From contig NZ_CP075583.1 in the NCBI RefSeq assembly GCF_023509035.1, forward strand, positions 682,001 to 746,000: a stretch of DNA of 64,000 bases, written 5' to 3'. Below, piece after piece: positions 27,921-37,348 of this stretch (its first letter is position 1; each line of letters begins with the position of its first letter). Made by a program: the position numbers and the translations under genes. This DNA comes from Janthinobacterium lividum (lineage in GTDB: Bacteria; Pseudomonadota; Gammaproteobacteria; Burkholderiales; Burkholderiaceae_D). The notes beneath the pieces were generated by a model that saw only the letters and a list, made by a program, of their open reading frames with translations, searched no databases and was not told where the DNA came from.

Positions 27921-29146
27921 GCTTTTGCTCCCGTGGCCGGCGTGATCTTCCACACGCCCGGCGCCGTTTCATTCAAGGCCAGCTTGCGCGCAGCCAGGCC
28001 ATCGCGCACCTGCGCCTGGGCGCTGGCGTCGACCATGTCCGGTTTCAGCCTGACGATCAGGCTGCGCTCGCGGTATTCCAGCGACGCCACCACGCCGCGC
28101 CCGGCCAGGCCGCCCAGCGCCTCGCCCAGCGCCGCGCTCATGCTGGTGAAGTCATCCATGCTCGCTTGGCCGCCCTGCAGGCGGGCGGCAGCGATATTGC
28201 GCCGCATCTGCTCCGCTTCCAGTCCATACACGGGCGCTTCATTCGGATACGCGGCCTTGAAGGTTTGCTGCATCGAGGTGCGCACGGTGGCTGCCTCACG
28301 CTTCAGCCGCATCCATTCGATATTCATGCCGGCCAGGTTGACGATCACGGCCAGCAGCGCCAGGCGCAGCGGCCAGCGCCAGCGGCGCCATTCGGTGGCC
28401 GATCCCGTGGCCGTGCCCAGCGCGGCGGCCAGGTCCAGTCCCGCATTTTTGGCGCCGGCGATCCAGTGCGCCCAATGATCCGGCTCCAGCGTCACGCCAT
28501 CCATGCCGGCGGCGAGCTGTTGATATTGCGCCAGCTCGGCCTGCGCCACGTACACCGTCAGGGGCACGTCGCCGGCAAACGCGCGCGTCGTCAGCAGCGC
28601 CTGCTGCGGCTGGGCCGGCAAGACCAGGCCCAGGCCCTCTTGCGGCGCCTGGCGCAAGGCCAATTCCAGGCCGTCGCCGACGGCCTGCAGGGAGGCTGTC
28701 ACGCTGCCCGGCTGCAAGGGCAGGCACAGCTGCGACGGCAGCAGCGCCACCTTGCTCGCGCCCTGCGCCAGCAAAGCCTTCACGAGTACCTCGGCCCAGG
28801 CGCGCTGCGCCACGGCCACCGTGCGCATGCCGGCAGCGTCGGGCGCGCCGGCGGTCAGCAGGCAATCCTGGGTGTCGCCGAGGATGTGTTCTTCCACCAG
28901 ACCGGGCAAGGCCGCGCGCAGGCGGGCGCCTGCCAGCGGCGGCGTTTTCAGGCGCAGCAAGGTCACGTCGGCCGCCGCCAGCAGCAGCACCACCTGCTTC
29001 GCACCGGCGATCAGCTGGCCCAGGCTGCCCAGCGGCGCGCTGCCCTGCTGCAGCAGGGCGCCGCCGTCGCCGGCCAGCACGAAGGAGCAGGCAGGCGCGC
29101 TGTCGGTAGACGCCTTGGCCGGGTGACGGATATACAATATTGTCAA
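27917..29146 (-). CDS. gspL: Type II secretion system protein GspL
   Basis: A 409-residue protein with an actin-like cytoplasmic domain that binds GspE (residues 1-250), one membrane helix (about 268-285, LRLALLAVIVNLAGMNIEW) and a ferredoxin-like periplasmic domain. It couples the ATPase to the membrane platform. It lies 19 bases after gspK. Confidence 0.9.
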   Translation of the reverse strand: MTILYIRHPAKASTDSAPACSFVLAGDGGALLQQGSAPLGSLGQLIAGAKQVVLLLAAADVTLLRLKTPPLAGARLRAALPGLVEEHILGDTQDCLLTAGAPDAAGMRTVAVAQRAWAEVLVKALLAQGASKVALLPSQLCLPLQPGSVTASLQAVGDGLELALRQAPQEGLGLVLPAQPQQALLTTRAFAGDVPLTVYVAQAELAQYQQLAAGMDGVTLEPDHWAHWIAGAKNAGLDLAAALGTATGSATEWRRWRWPLRLALLAVIVNLAGMNIEWMRLKREAATVRTSMQQTFKAAYPNEAPVYGLEAEQMRRNIAAARLQGGQASMDDFTSMSAALGEALGGLAGRGVVASLEYRERSLIVRLKPDMVDASAQAQVRDGLAARKLALNETAPGVWKITPATGAKA

Positions 29147-29165
29147 AGTGACTCGCTTTCAGCTG

Positions 29166-30143
29166 TTAATTTTCCCGCAACCAGACCAGGCTGGTGGTGC
29201 GCTGCGGATCCGTTTTTCGATTGATGAGCGCCACGGCATCGAGGGCGGCACGGTCCAGCCGCACACGGATGACGGTGAGGAAGTAGCGGCTCTTCACATC
29301 GAGTTCCACGCCTTCAATCACTTGCTTACTGTCAATATTATTCTTGAAGTTTGCAAAATCGACAAACTTTTTACGCGGATTGCTCAAAGTCAGGGCGCTG
29401 GCCTCGGACAGCGACATCATCGTCACGGCGGCCAGCACTTCGGCCGGCGCCGTATTCACGTTGATCGGTGTCAATTCCGGCAAGATGATGACGACATCGC
29501 GCAACTGCTCGATCATCTGCGGCGTATAGCCGGGCACGGCCAGCAAATCCTCGACCTGCGTGAAGGCCACCGGCTCGCTGCCGCCACCCGAGGCGGGCGC
29601 GGCCGCAGGCGTCTTGCCATCGGCGCCACTGTCAGCGGCGCGTGGCTTCGGCTTCGCGCGCAGCACGGCGTCCGCCGTGGCTTGCGCCAGACCGCTATCG
29701 AGCTTCATGTTTGACAACAGGCGCTGGTAGGCCAGCACCTGTTTCGGATTGATGGTGCCCGTGGCGTCAACGAGGTTGGTAATATTGAAACGCGCCTGCG
29801 CATCGAGCGCGCGGCCCGAGACGGTGGCGTCGAATTTTTCCGTGTCGACCTTTTCGCGGTCCACATAATCGTCGAGCCGCGCTTCCTCGATGGGCGTGGC
29901 CCAGACGCCGTCCAGCGCCGTCAGCATGGGGTTGTCCTGGCGCAGCCAGAAGCGGGCGAAGTCGACCATGCCGCGCATGGCCCACTGCGTCTGCAGGCGC
30001 AGGCGCTGGTTTTCCATCGAACGCACTTGCACCTGTTGCTGCCAGAACAGGCTGGCGACGACGGTAATCGCCAGCGCCGTCAGCAGCAAAGCCGTGATGA
30101 CGGCCACGCCACGCTGGCGGGCGGGGAGCGAAAAGCGCTTCAT
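29166..30143 (-). CDS. gspK: Type II secretion minor pseudopilin GspK
   Basis: GspK caps the pseudopilus tip with GspI and GspJ. The 325-residue protein has a prepilin leader (ARQRG, then VAVITALLLTALAITVVASL) and a large globular part with helix-hairpin-helix-like segments (PINVNTAPAEVLAAV). Unlike other pseudopilins, position +5 is not Glu, as is typical for GspK. It overlaps gspJ by four bases. Confidence 0.93.
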   Translation of the reverse strand: MKRFSLPARQRGVAVITALLLTALAITVVASLFWQQQVQVRSMENQRLRLQTQWAMRGMVDFARFWLRQDNPMLTALDGVWATPIEEARLDDYVDREKVDTEKFDATVSGRALDAQARFNITNLVDATGTINPKQVLAYQRLLSNMKLDSGLAQATADAVLRAKPKPRAADSGADGKTPAAAPASGGGSEPVAFTQVEDLLAVPGYTPQMIEQLRDVVIILPELTPINVNTAPAEVLAAVTMMSLSEASALTLSNPRKKFVDFANFKNNIDSKQVIEGVELDVKSRYFLTVIRVRLDRAALDAVALINRKTDPQRTTSLVWLREN

Positions 30144-30763
30144 CCCGGTCCCAATAAAAAGACTTTGGACAGGCCCGCGTCCTGGCCCGGCATCTGCAAA
30201 GTCACTTCCAGGCCCGGCACTTGCTTGGAAATGGTGACGCCTGCCGTCAGCACGTTCCAGGCGCCATTGCTCCAGCCGCGCATGACCATGCTGTCGACGC
30301 CATGCATCAGGGCCACGTCGGCGCTGGAGGTATCGGTATCGTCGCGCGCCGCCTGCCACAGTGTGTCGAGCACAGCCAGGTCGCGCGTGCCGTTCGACTC
30401 GCGCCGCGTCAGCACGCCGCCGCGCAGACGGTAAGTGACCACTTGCAACTGCTGCGGCTCCTGTTCCGACGCGGCCAGGCGCACCAGGGTCAGGCGGTCA
30501 TTTTCCGCCGACAGGTTGATGCGGCCATTCAGCAGGGTATTGCTCTGGCCCGCGCCGGCCAGGTGGTCGCAATCGCTCTGCATCTGGGCAAATGCCAGTT
30601 GCATGCCGCGCGCCTGCTCAAGCTGGCTGGTCAGCACTTCGCGCGAACGCATGATGCTGTCCAGGCCGCGCCAGCCCAGCACGGCGACCATGGCCAGGAT
30701 GCCGATCGCCACGAGCAGCTCGATCAGGGTGAAACCGGCGGCGGAGTGATTGCGGCGCGCCAT
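30140..30763 (-). CDS. gspJ: Type II secretion minor pseudopilin GspJ
   Basis: A 207-residue minor pseudopilin with a prepilin cleavage site (AAG before FTLIELLVAIGILAMVAV) and the Glu at +5. It forms the tip complex with GspI and GspK. The gene start overlaps the gspI stop codon by one base. Confidence 0.94.
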   Translation of the reverse strand: MARRNHSAAGFTLIELLVAIGILAMVAVLGWRGLDSIMRSREVLTSQLEQARGMQLAFAQMQSDCDHLAGAGQSNTLLNGRINLSAENDRLTLVRLAASEQEPQQLQVVTYRLRGGVLTRRESNGTRDLAVLDTLWQAARDDTDTSSADVALMHGVDSMVMRGWSNGAWNVLTAGVTISKQVPGLEVTLQMPGQDAGLSKVFLLGPG

Positions 30764-31146
30764 CAGTCGTTGAACGCCAGTAGCACCAGGCGCACGATGC
30801 GCCGGGCCGGATATTGCACGTCATACACATTCACGCGCACCTGCCGGATGCGGGGATTCGGCGTGGCCACCACTTCCTCTTCACAGATCAGTTTCAGATC
30901 GCCCTGCGGGCAGTCGACCGTGCGCTTGCCCGTCTGCGGGAAAGTCTTCGCCAGGCGCAAGCGCACCAGGTGGTTTTCCGCCGACCAGGTGGCCATCATG
31001 GCGCTGCGCAAGCCATCGCTGTTTTGCGTCAGGCTGCCGACGGCGCGCAGCGAGGCGCCCAGGGCCGTGCCGACGATGACGAGGGCCACCAATACTTCCA
31101 GCAAAGTGAAGCCGCGCTGGCGGCGGTGACGTGGGAGCCGCATCAT
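30763..31146 (-). CDS. gspI: Type II secretion minor pseudopilin GspI
   Basis: A 127-residue minor pseudopilin: RQRG, then FTLLEVLVALVIVGTALGAS with Glu at +5, and a short globular domain. The ATG pair at 31141-31146 follows the gspH stop codon with overlap (ATGATG). The organisation is the standard H-I-J-K order. Confidence 0.93.
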   Translation of the reverse strand: MMRLPRHRRQRGFTLLEVLVALVIVGTALGASLRAVGSLTQNSDGLRSAMMATWSAENHLVRLRLAKTFPQTGKRTVDCPQGDLKLICEEEVVATPNPRIRQVRVNVYDVQYPARRIVRLVLLAFND

Positions 31147-31637
31147 TGCTCGACCGTGAAGTGGCCGATGCCGTCGGCGCGGATGGCCACGCTGCGTTCG
31201 CCACTGGCCAGGGTCAGCACGAAAGGCTTGTCGACCGGTTCGCGGCCGAAGATGATGCGCAGCGGCTGGGCCACGCTGTTCGAGGGTTGCACGCTGAGCA
31301 GCATGGGCGTGTTGGCAAACGCCCGCTCGCGCAGCAAATCGTCCTGCGTCACGGGTTGCCACAGCTTTTCATTGAGGACCAGGAAACGGTATTGATTGTC
31401 GTCAGCCTCGAACGCCACCTGCCGGCTGCGCACGATGGCTTCATCGCGCGCCAGTTGCAGCAGCAGCGCGATGCGCTCGGCTTCCTTCTGCAACGCTTGC
31501 TGGCCATTCGGCATGGCGTTCAGCGACACCAGGCCCAGGGTGACGCCGATGATGACCATCACCACCAGCAATTCGATCAGCGTGAAGCCGCTGGCGCGTG
31601 GCCGGGGCAGTGCGCGACCGGTGGTCATGGCAGGCAT
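31143..31637 (-). CDS. gspH: Type II secretion minor pseudopilin GspH
   Basis: A 164-residue minor pseudopilin with cleavage motif ASG before FTLIELLVVMVIIGVTLGLV, Glu at +5, and a GspH/FimT-type beta domain (QVAFEADDNQYRFLVL). The start may be the ATG at 31637 or at 31625. It lies 12 bases after the gspG stop codon. Confidence 0.93.
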   Translation of the reverse strand: MPAMTTGRALPRPRASGFTLIELLVVMVIIGVTLGLVSLNAMPNGQQALQKEAERIALLLQLARDEAIVRSRQVAFEADDNQYRFLVLNEKLWQPVTQDDLLRERAFANTPMLLSVQPSNSVAQPLRIIFGREPVDKPFVLTLASGERSVAIRADGIGHFTVEQ

Positions 31638-31649
31638 GCAATGGAAAAC

Positions 31650-32103
31650 TTACAGTTCCCAGGAGCCGATATCGGCATCGTCGCCGCTACCGCCAGGCTG
31701 GCCGTCGGCGCCCAGCGAAATGATGTCGACTTCGCCTTTCACGCCAGGCGACAGGAACTGATACGGGTTGCCCCATGGATCCTTCGGCATCTTTTTCCAG
31801 GTAACCGCCCGCTTTCCAGCCATTCGCGGCCGGTCCCGTGGTGGGTTTTTCGATCAGCGCCTGCAAGCCCTGCTCGGTAGTCGGGTAGCGCTGGTTATCC
31901 AGGCGATACAGTTTCAAGGCTTGCATCACGGTGGCGATGTCGACTTTCGCCGCCGCCACTTTCGACTCGCCTGTGCGGGCGATCAGCTTGGGTACCACCA
32001 GCGACGCGAGGATACCCATGATCACCACCACGACCATGATTTCGATCAGAGTGAAGCCGCGCGCGCGGCGCTGGCGTGTCGGATGGTTTGCTGCGTTTTG
32101 CAT
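31650..32103 (-). CDS. gspG: Major pseudopilin GspG, frame broken by one extra A
   Basis: GspG is the main pseudopilus subunit and first gene of the T2SS operon. It has the prepilin signature RARG before [20 protein letters not shown], then [16 protein letters not shown] and GGYLEK. At a five-base run (T 31792-31796 on the plus strand) one extra A shifts the frame. Removing it restores [16 protein letters not shown] and the calcium-site tail [20 protein letters not shown], ending at 31650 with 150 residues. Because GspG is needed for secretion and all the rest is intact, sequence error is likely. The ATG at 32103 is chosen over an upstream in-frame ATG that would add an atypical leader. Confidence 0.92.
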
Positions 32104-32137
32104 AAGAAAGAGAGAAGAAGGTGAGTAATGAGTGCAG

Positions 32138-32171
32138 AGTATAAAGCGGAAATATGACAAAGCCTGTCATA
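32138..32171 (-). promoter_or_regulatory. Promoter/operator-like region of the gsp operon
   Basis: On the minus strand a TATACT -10 box (32143-32138) has no good -35 box at the usual distance. Instead, a perfect 7-bp inverted repeat, TATGACA-AAGCC-TGTCATA (32153-32171), covers that region. This layout suggests a dimeric regulator controls the type II secretion operon. The start of gspG is 35 bases downstream. The regulator is unknown. Confidence 0.5.
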
Positions 32172-32196
32172 TAGGGAAAATTTTGTGCGGGGGCTG

Positions 32197-32958
32197 TCAG
32201 CCCGGCAAGACCACTTTGCCGCAAACGGCGCAGCCGGGGTCGCGCGCGACGCGCATGCTGCTCCACTCCATGTGCAAGCCGTCCAGCAGCAGCAGCCGTC
32301 CGGCCAGCGATTCGCCCACGCCCATGATCAGTTTCAGCGCCTCGGCCGCCTGCATGGCGCCCACCACGCCCACCAGCGGCGCGAACACGCCCATGGTCGA
32401 GCACGCCTCGTCCGTGAACTGCTGCTCCTGCGGAAACAGGCAGGAATAACATGGCTGGGTACCCGTGCGCGGGTCGAACACGCTCACTTGCCCGTCGAAG
32501 CGGATCACGGCGCCCGACACCAGCGGCACGGTGGCCGCCACGCAGGCGCGGTTGACGGCATGGCGCGTGGCGAAGTTGTCGGTGCAATCGAGCACCACCG
32601 TGGCGGACAAGACCAGTTCAGCCAGGCGCGCGCCGTCGAGGCGCTCCTGCAAAGCAATTATTTCAATCTCGGGATTGATGCCCGTCAAGGTCTCGCGCGC
32701 CGACAGCACTTTCGGCTGGCCCACGCGGGCCGTCGTATGGGCAATCTGCCGCTGCAGATTGGTCAGGTCGACCGTGTCGTCATCGACGAGGGTCAGCTTG
32801 CCTACGCCGCTGGCGGCCAGGTACATGGCCGCCGGCGAGCCGAGTCCGCCCGCGCCGATCACCAGCACATGCGCATCAAGCAAGGCTTGCTGGCCTTCGA
32901 TGCCGATCTCGTCTAACAGGATGTGGCGCGAGTAGCGCAGCAACTGATGGTCGTTCAT
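32197..32958 (-). CDS. moeB: MoeB/HesA/ThiF-family adenylyltransferase
   Basis: A 253-residue E1-like enzyme that adenylates the C-terminal Gly of a sulfur carrier (MoaD in molybdopterin synthesis, or ThiS). The ATP-binding Rossmann motif GAGGLGSPAAMYLA, the R residue in NLQRQI, the catalytic DCTDNFATR and two CxxC zinc pairs (CYSC, CAVC) are present. I name it moeB by overall similarity. ThiF is possible, because no partner gene is adjacent. Confidence 0.88.
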   Translation of the reverse strand: MNDHQLLRYSRHILLDEIGIEGQQALLDAHVLVIGAGGLGSPAAMYLAASGVGKLTLVDDDTVDLTNLQRQIAHTTARVGQPKVLSARETLTGINPEIEIIALQERLDGARLAELVLSATVVLDCTDNFATRHAVNRACVAATVPLVSGAVIRFDGQVSVFDPRTGTQPCYSCLFPQEQQFTDEACSTMGVFAPLVGVVGAMQAAEALKLIMGVGESLAGRLLLLDGLHMEWSSMRVARDPGCAVCGKVVLPG

Positions 32959-32966
32959 GGCCGCGA

Positions 32967-34460
32967 CTACGGTTTCCGCACAGGAATCTTCTTGTCATCG
33001 GCCTTGATGTCGGAAGCGATTTCCGGCTTGGCGCTGATCTTCTCGCCCTTGGCCTCGACCTTGGCCAGCTGCACCGGCAAGCCCTGGAAGTGGTTCAAGG
33101 CTTGCTGCAATTGAAAATCGTCCTTGGCGCCGTATTCGAGCGGCTTGCGCTTTTTCGCCGTGGCGATCAGGCGCTGCTCTTCTTCCAGCTGTTCGTGCAT
33201 GCCTTCCATCGTCGGCTTGGCCGCTTCCGGCTTGCCATCGTTGCTGCTCAAGTGTTTTTCCAGGTCCGCCTCGCGCACGCGCAGGCTATTCCAGCCGTCG
33301 CCTTCGGCCGTTTCATCGACCAGCAAGTCAGGCACGATGCCGCGCGCCTGGATGGCCCGGCCTTTCGGCGTGTAATAGCGGGCCGTCGTCAGCTTGACGG
33401 CCGTGTCGGCCGTGATCTGGCGCAAGGTTTGCACGGAACCCTTGCCGAACGTTTGCGTACCGATGACGGTGGCGCGCTGGTAATCCTGCAAGGCACCGGC
33501 GACGATTTCCGACGCAGACGCAGAACCGGCATTGACCAGCACCACCAGCGGCACGGTTTTCAGCGCGGCCGGCAGCTTGGCCAGCGGGTCGGCCTTGGCG
33601 CCCGGTGGCGCATAGAATTCGCGGCGGCCATAAAACACTTGTTTCGACTCGGGCAACTGGCCCTTGGTGGAAACGATCACGGAATTACCCGGAAGGAAGG
33701 CTGTCGCCACGCCAATGGCGCCAGGCACGACGCCACCGGGATCGTTGCGCAAGTCCAGCACCAGGCCCTTGAGCTTGGGGTCTTGCGCGTACAGCGCGTT
33801 GATCTTTTTGACCATGTCATCGACGGTCGGTTCCTGGAACTGGGCGATGCGCAGCCAGGCATAGCCGGGCGCGACCATCTTGGCCTTCACGCTTTGCACG
33901 CGGATTTCCTCGCGCACGATGGGGAAGACCAGCGGCTTGCTTTCGCCCTTGCGCGACATCGTCAGCACTAGCTTGCTGCCAGGCTGGCCGCGCATCTTCT
34001 TGATGACCTCTTCCAGCTGCAAGCCTTTCAGCGGGATATTGTCGAGGCGGGTGATCAAGTCGCCCGCCAGGATACCGGCCTTGGCGGCGGGGCTGTCCTC
34101 GATGGGCGAGACGACTTTCACATAGCCGTCTTCCATGCTCACTTCGATGCCGATGCCGACAAACTTGCCCTGCACGCTTTCGCGCATTTCCTTGAAGGCA
34201 TTTTTATCCAGGTAGACGGAATGCGGGTCCAGCGACGAGACCATGCCGGAAATGGCTTCCGTCAAGAGTTTCTTGTCTTCCACCTTCTCGACGTAATCGG
34301 ACTTGATCAAGCCAAAGACGTCGGACAGCTGACGCAGCTCGTCGAGCGGCAGCGGGGCATTCGTGATTTTTTGCGCCACGGCCGGGAACTGCAGCGACAT
34401 GCCGATGCCGGCCAGGACACCCAGACCGATCAGGCTGATACTTTTGACTTTGATACCCAT
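32967..34460 (-). CDS. ctpA: S41-family C-terminal processing peptidase (CtpA/Prc-like)
   Basis: A periplasmic tail-specific protease of 497 residues. It has one N-terminal membrane segment or signal (residues 7-28), a PDZ domain (about 95-175, with the FVGIGIEV start) and the S41 peptidase domain. The Ser/Lys dyad sits in NAGSASASEIVAGALQDY and GTQTFGKGSVQ. The C-terminal 90 residues are charged. It overlaps no neighbour. It lies between moeB and an EnvC-like gene, the usual betaproteobacterial order gpmA-envC-ctpA-moeB, which links it to cell-wall maintenance. Confidence 0.95.
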   Translation of the reverse strand: MGIKVKSISLIGLGVLAGIGMSLQFPAVAQKITNAPLPLDELRQLSDVFGLIKSDYVEKVEDKKLLTEAISGMVSSLDPHSVYLDKNAFKEMRESVQGKFVGIGIEVSMEDGYVKVVSPIEDSPAAKAGILAGDLITRLDNIPLKGLQLEEVIKKMRGQPGSKLVLTMSRKGESKPLVFPIVREEIRVQSVKAKMVAPGYAWLRIAQFQEPTVDDMVKKINALYAQDPKLKGLVLDLRNDPGGVVPGAIGVATAFLPGNSVIVSTKGQLPESKQVFYGRREFYAPPGAKADPLAKLPAALKTVPLVVLVNAGSASASEIVAGALQDYQRATVIGTQTFGKGSVQTLRQITADTAVKLTTARYYTPKGRAIQARGIVPDLLVDETAEGDGWNSLRVREADLEKHLSSNDGKPEAAKPTMEGMHEQLEEEQRLIATAKKRKPLEYGAKDDFQLQQALNHFQGLPVQLAKVEAKGEKISAKPEIASDIKADDKKIPVRKP

Positions 34461-34507
34461 GTATTCTTCGCAATCTACAAATTCGCTGCCGCAGCAATGG
34501 TGGGAAC

Positions 34508-35977
34508 TTAAAACTTCACCCAGGTGGCGGGATCGAAGGCGCGGCCCTGATGACGCAATTCAAAGTATAGCCCTGATTCCTCGTTGCCGCCGCTGTTGCC
34601 CGCGCTGGCAATGGCGTCGCCGCCCTTGACGGCGTCGCCCACCCGTTTCAGCAAGGATTGGTTATTGCCATAAATACTCATGTACTGGCCGCCGTGGTCA
34701 ACGATGATCAAATTGCCGAAACCGCGCAGCCAATCGGAAAACACGACCCGGCCGCCCGCGATGGCGTGGATCTCGCTGCCTTCGCCCGTGCGGATGAACA
34801 CGCCCTTCCAGCTGGGGCCGTCACCGCGCTTGCTGCCGAAACGGGCGGCAATCTTGCCCGCCACGGGCGCGCGCAGCTGCCCTTTCAGACTCGCAAAGGC
34901 GCCGGATGGCGCGGCCGGGCCCAGGCTTGGGCGTTCCGGCTCCGGCTCCGGTTCCGGCTTGGGCTCGGGCTTAGGCGCCACCTTGGCCACCTGCGGCGGC
35001 TCGTCGTCGTCGATCGGTTCCAGTTTCACGGGCGGCGGTGGCGGCGTCTGCGGCTTGATCTTGCCCGATTTGTTTTGTTGCTCTTTCGCAATGCGTTCGC
35101 GTTCGGCCTGCGCCTGGGCGGCCTTGGCGCGCGCGGCCAGCAGGCGTTCGCGTTTTTCCGCCGCGATCTTGGCGTCGGCGGCCGCTTTTGCGGCGGCCCG
35201 CTGCTCGGCCAGCAATTGCTGGCGTTTCTTTTCGGCTGCTGCGGCGGCGGCCTGCTCTTCGATCAGTTTCGCCAGCTTGTCGACCAGGTTGCCCATGCGC
35301 TGTTCGTCGCGCTCGACATTGCCCACTTCCTTGCGCTGCGCGACCAGGCGCTGCGACAAACTCGTCAGCAAGGCGGCACGGCGCGCCTTCTCCTGCACCA
35401 GCAGGGCCTTCTGGTCGCGCTCTTCCTGCGCGATTTCTTCCAGTTCATCCTTGGCGTTCTGCACATCCGCCTGGTTTTTCTCCACGGCCAGCAAGTTGGC
35501 GCGCAAGGCTTCCAGCAGGCGCGCCTGCGCCTGCGACACATAGGCCATCAATTGCAAGTCACGGTTGATGCGGTTCGGGTTATCGCCCGACAAGAGCAGC
35601 TTGATGCGGTCTTCGTTGCCGGCGACATATTGTTCACGCAGCAATTTCGACAGCTGCGTTTTTTGTTTCTCGACGGTGGCCGTCAACTGCTGGTGCTCTT
35701 GCCCCAGCGCATTGAGTTTCACGCCCGTCTCGCTTTGCTCCTGCGCCAGGTCGCGCAAGGCGCGGTTGGCGTTGGAAATAGCCTCTTCCGACTCGGCCAG
35801 AGTATCGGCCGCGTCATCCTTGGCGCTTTCCGTGCGGCTGATGTCGCGCTTGAGCGCCGTCAATTTTTGTTGCAATCCAGCACGTTGTGCTTCCGCGGCT
35901 GCCTTCTGCTTGCTGCGTTCGGTGGGCTTGGCGCCCTGCGCGGCACCGCTGGAAAGCAGCAGCGCCAGGCACAGCAT
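34508..35977 (-). CDS. EnvC-like murein hydrolase activator (coiled coil + LytM/M23 domain)
   Basis: A secreted protein of about 489 residues from the ATG at 35977, which starts directly at the signal peptide (LCLALLLSSGAAQG). Long coiled coils (about residues 20-280), a Pro/Glu-rich linker (EPKPEPEPEPE) and a C-terminal LytM/M23 fold follow. The metallopeptidase ligands are partly replaced, as in EnvC: the HxH-like motif reads ELRHQG and the Asp ligand region IIVDHGGQYMS. EnvC activates amidases at the division septum rather than cutting peptidoglycan itself. Upstream in-frame start codons exist up to 36100 and would overlap gpmA, so the N-terminus is uncertain. Confidence 0.87.
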   Translation of the reverse strand: MLCLALLLSSGAAQGAKPTERSKQKAAAEAQRAGLQQKLTALKRDISRTESAKDDAADTLAESEEAISNANRALRDLAQEQSETGVKLNALGQEHQQLTATVEKQKTQLSKLLREQYVAGNEDRIKLLLSGDNPNRINRDLQLMAYVSQAQARLLEALRANLLAVEKNQADVQNAKDELEEIAQEERDQKALLVQEKARRAALLTSLSQRLVAQRKEVGNVERDEQRMGNLVDKLAKLIEEQAAAAAAEKKRQQLLAEQRAAAKAAADAKIAAEKRERLLAARAKAAQAQAERERIAKEQQNKSGKIKPQTPPPPPVKLEPIDDDEPPQVAKVAPKPEPKPEPEPEPERPSLGPAAPSGAFASLKGQLRAPVAGKIAARFGSKRGDGPSWKGVFIRTGEGSEIHAIAGGRVVFSDWLRGFGNLIIVDHGGQYMSIYGNNQSLLKRVGDAVKGGDAIASAGNSGGNEESGLYFELRHQGRAFDPATWVKF

Positions 35978-36053
35978 GGCACCGGCGCGCCACGCCGGCA
36001 GGGGTCGTTCAGCAGAGGGGGCGATCGCTGTGCCGCGGAAGAAAGACGACAAG

Positions 36054-36800
36054 TTACTTGGCCTTCCCTTGGTTCGCCACGGCAGCCTGTGCTGCCGCAA
36101 TCGCTGCCGGGTCGCCCAGGTAGTAATGACGAATCGGTTTCAGGTCGGCGTCCAGTTCATACACGAGCGGCTGGCCATTCGGGATGTTCAGGCCAACGAT
36201 ATCGCTGTCGCTGATGCCGTCGAGCATCTTGATCAGCGCGCGCAGGCTGTTGCCGTGGGCCGAAATGATGATCTTCTTGCCGGCGCGGATGGCCGGGGCG
36301 ATTTCCTCGTCCCAGGACGGCATCACGCGCGCCACGGTGTCCTTCAGGCATTCGGTCAGCGGAATCGACGCTTTCGGCAAGCCGGCGTAGCGCGGATCGT
36401 TGAACGAGGCGCGGTCATCGTTCGCTTCCAGCGGCGGCGGCGGCGTGTCGTAGCTGCGGCGCCATACCAATACTTGCTCGTCGCCATACTTGGCGGCCGT
36501 CTCGCCCTTGTCCAGGCCTTGCAGGGTGCCGTAGTGGCGCTCGTTCAAGCGCCAGTCGTTCTTGATTGGCAAATACATCATGTCCATCTCGTCGAGCGCC
36601 AGCCACAGGGTGCGGATGGCGCGCTTCAGGACGGAAGTGTAGGCCACGTCGAACGTAAAACCTTCCTGCTTGAGGATCTGGCCAGCGGCCTTGGCTTCGT
36701 TGACGCCCTTTTCCGTCAAATCGACGTCGGTCCAGCCGGTGAAGCGGTTATCGAGGTTCCAGGTGGACTCGCCGTGACGCATGAAAACGATTTTGTACAT
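36054..36800 (-). CDS. gpmA: 2,3-bisphosphoglycerate-dependent phosphoglycerate mutase
   Basis: A glycolytic enzyme interconverting 3- and 2-phosphoglycerate. It is 248 residues, the standard dPGM length. The phosphohistidine motif MRHGESTWN is at residues 8-16. LNERHYG, the substrate-site arginines and the second catalytic His ([10 protein letters not shown]) follow. It is first of the gpmA-envC-ctpA group and divergent from the rhodanese gene. Confidence 0.96.
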   Translation of the reverse strand: MYKIVFMRHGESTWNLDNRFTGWTDVDLTEKGVNEAKAAGQILKQEGFTFDVAYTSVLKRAIRTLWLALDEMDMMYLPIKNDWRLNERHYGTLQGLDKGETAAKYGDEQVLVWRRSYDTPPPPLEANDDRASFNDPRYAGLPKASIPLTECLKDTVARVMPSWDEEIAPAIRAGKKIIISAHGNSLRALIKMLDGISDSDIVGLNIPNGQPLVYELDADLKPIRHYYLGDPAAIAAAQAAVANQGKAK

Positions 36801-36906
36801 AGTTCTATCTTCTCAAGGGGTTCAAATCAAAAAAGTAAAACGTAAAAAGACCTCGTCCAGCTTCTATTTTATAATGCGCGGATTGACTTAAACCATTGGA
36901 CCCTAC

Positions 36907-37323
36907 GTGAAATTCATTATCGACCACATTTTTCTGTTTGCCATCGTCATTATTTCCGGCGGCGCCCTCCTCTGGCCACTGCTGTCGATGCGCGGCAAGC
37001 GCGCGACCGTGCTGGAAGTCACGCAACTGATCAACCGTGGCAAAACCATCATCGTCGATGTGCGCAGCGCGGAAGAATTCGCCACGGGCCACTTGCCTGA
37101 CGCAAAAAATATTCCGCTGCCGGAACTGGCAAAACGCCTGGGCGAGCTGGAAAAATTCAAAACGCGCCCCATTGTAGTGGTTTGCCAGAAAGGTTCGCGT
37201 TCGGCAACCGCCGTCGGCCTGCTGACCAAAGCCGGTTTCGCGGAAGCCACCAGCCTGGAAGCCGGCCTCGACGAATGGAAAAAGCAAGGTTTGCCATTGA
37301 AAACCTTGTCGCTGGCGAAGTAA
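36907..37323 (+). CDS. Membrane-anchored rhodanese-like sulfurtransferase
   Basis: A 138-residue protein with an N-terminal membrane helix (residues 3-24) and one rhodanese domain. The catalytic loop is VVVCQKGSRSATAV with Cys93; the DVRSAEEFATGHLPDA motif is CDC25/rhodanese-like. It may carry persulfide sulfur in or near the membrane. It is the first gene of a run rhodanese-grxC-secB. This order is common in betaproteobacteria (yibN-grxC-secB), so it is probably the YibN equivalent. Confidence 0.88.
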   Translation: MKFIIDHIFLFAIVIISGGALLWPLLSMRGKRATVLEVTQLINRGKTIIVDVRSAEEFATGHLPDAKNIPLPELAKRLGELEKFKTRPIVVVCQKGSRSATAVGLLTKAGFAEATSLEAGLDEWKKQGLPLKTLSLAK

Positions 37324-37348
37324 GCCGGCCTTAACTGAAGGAATGATC

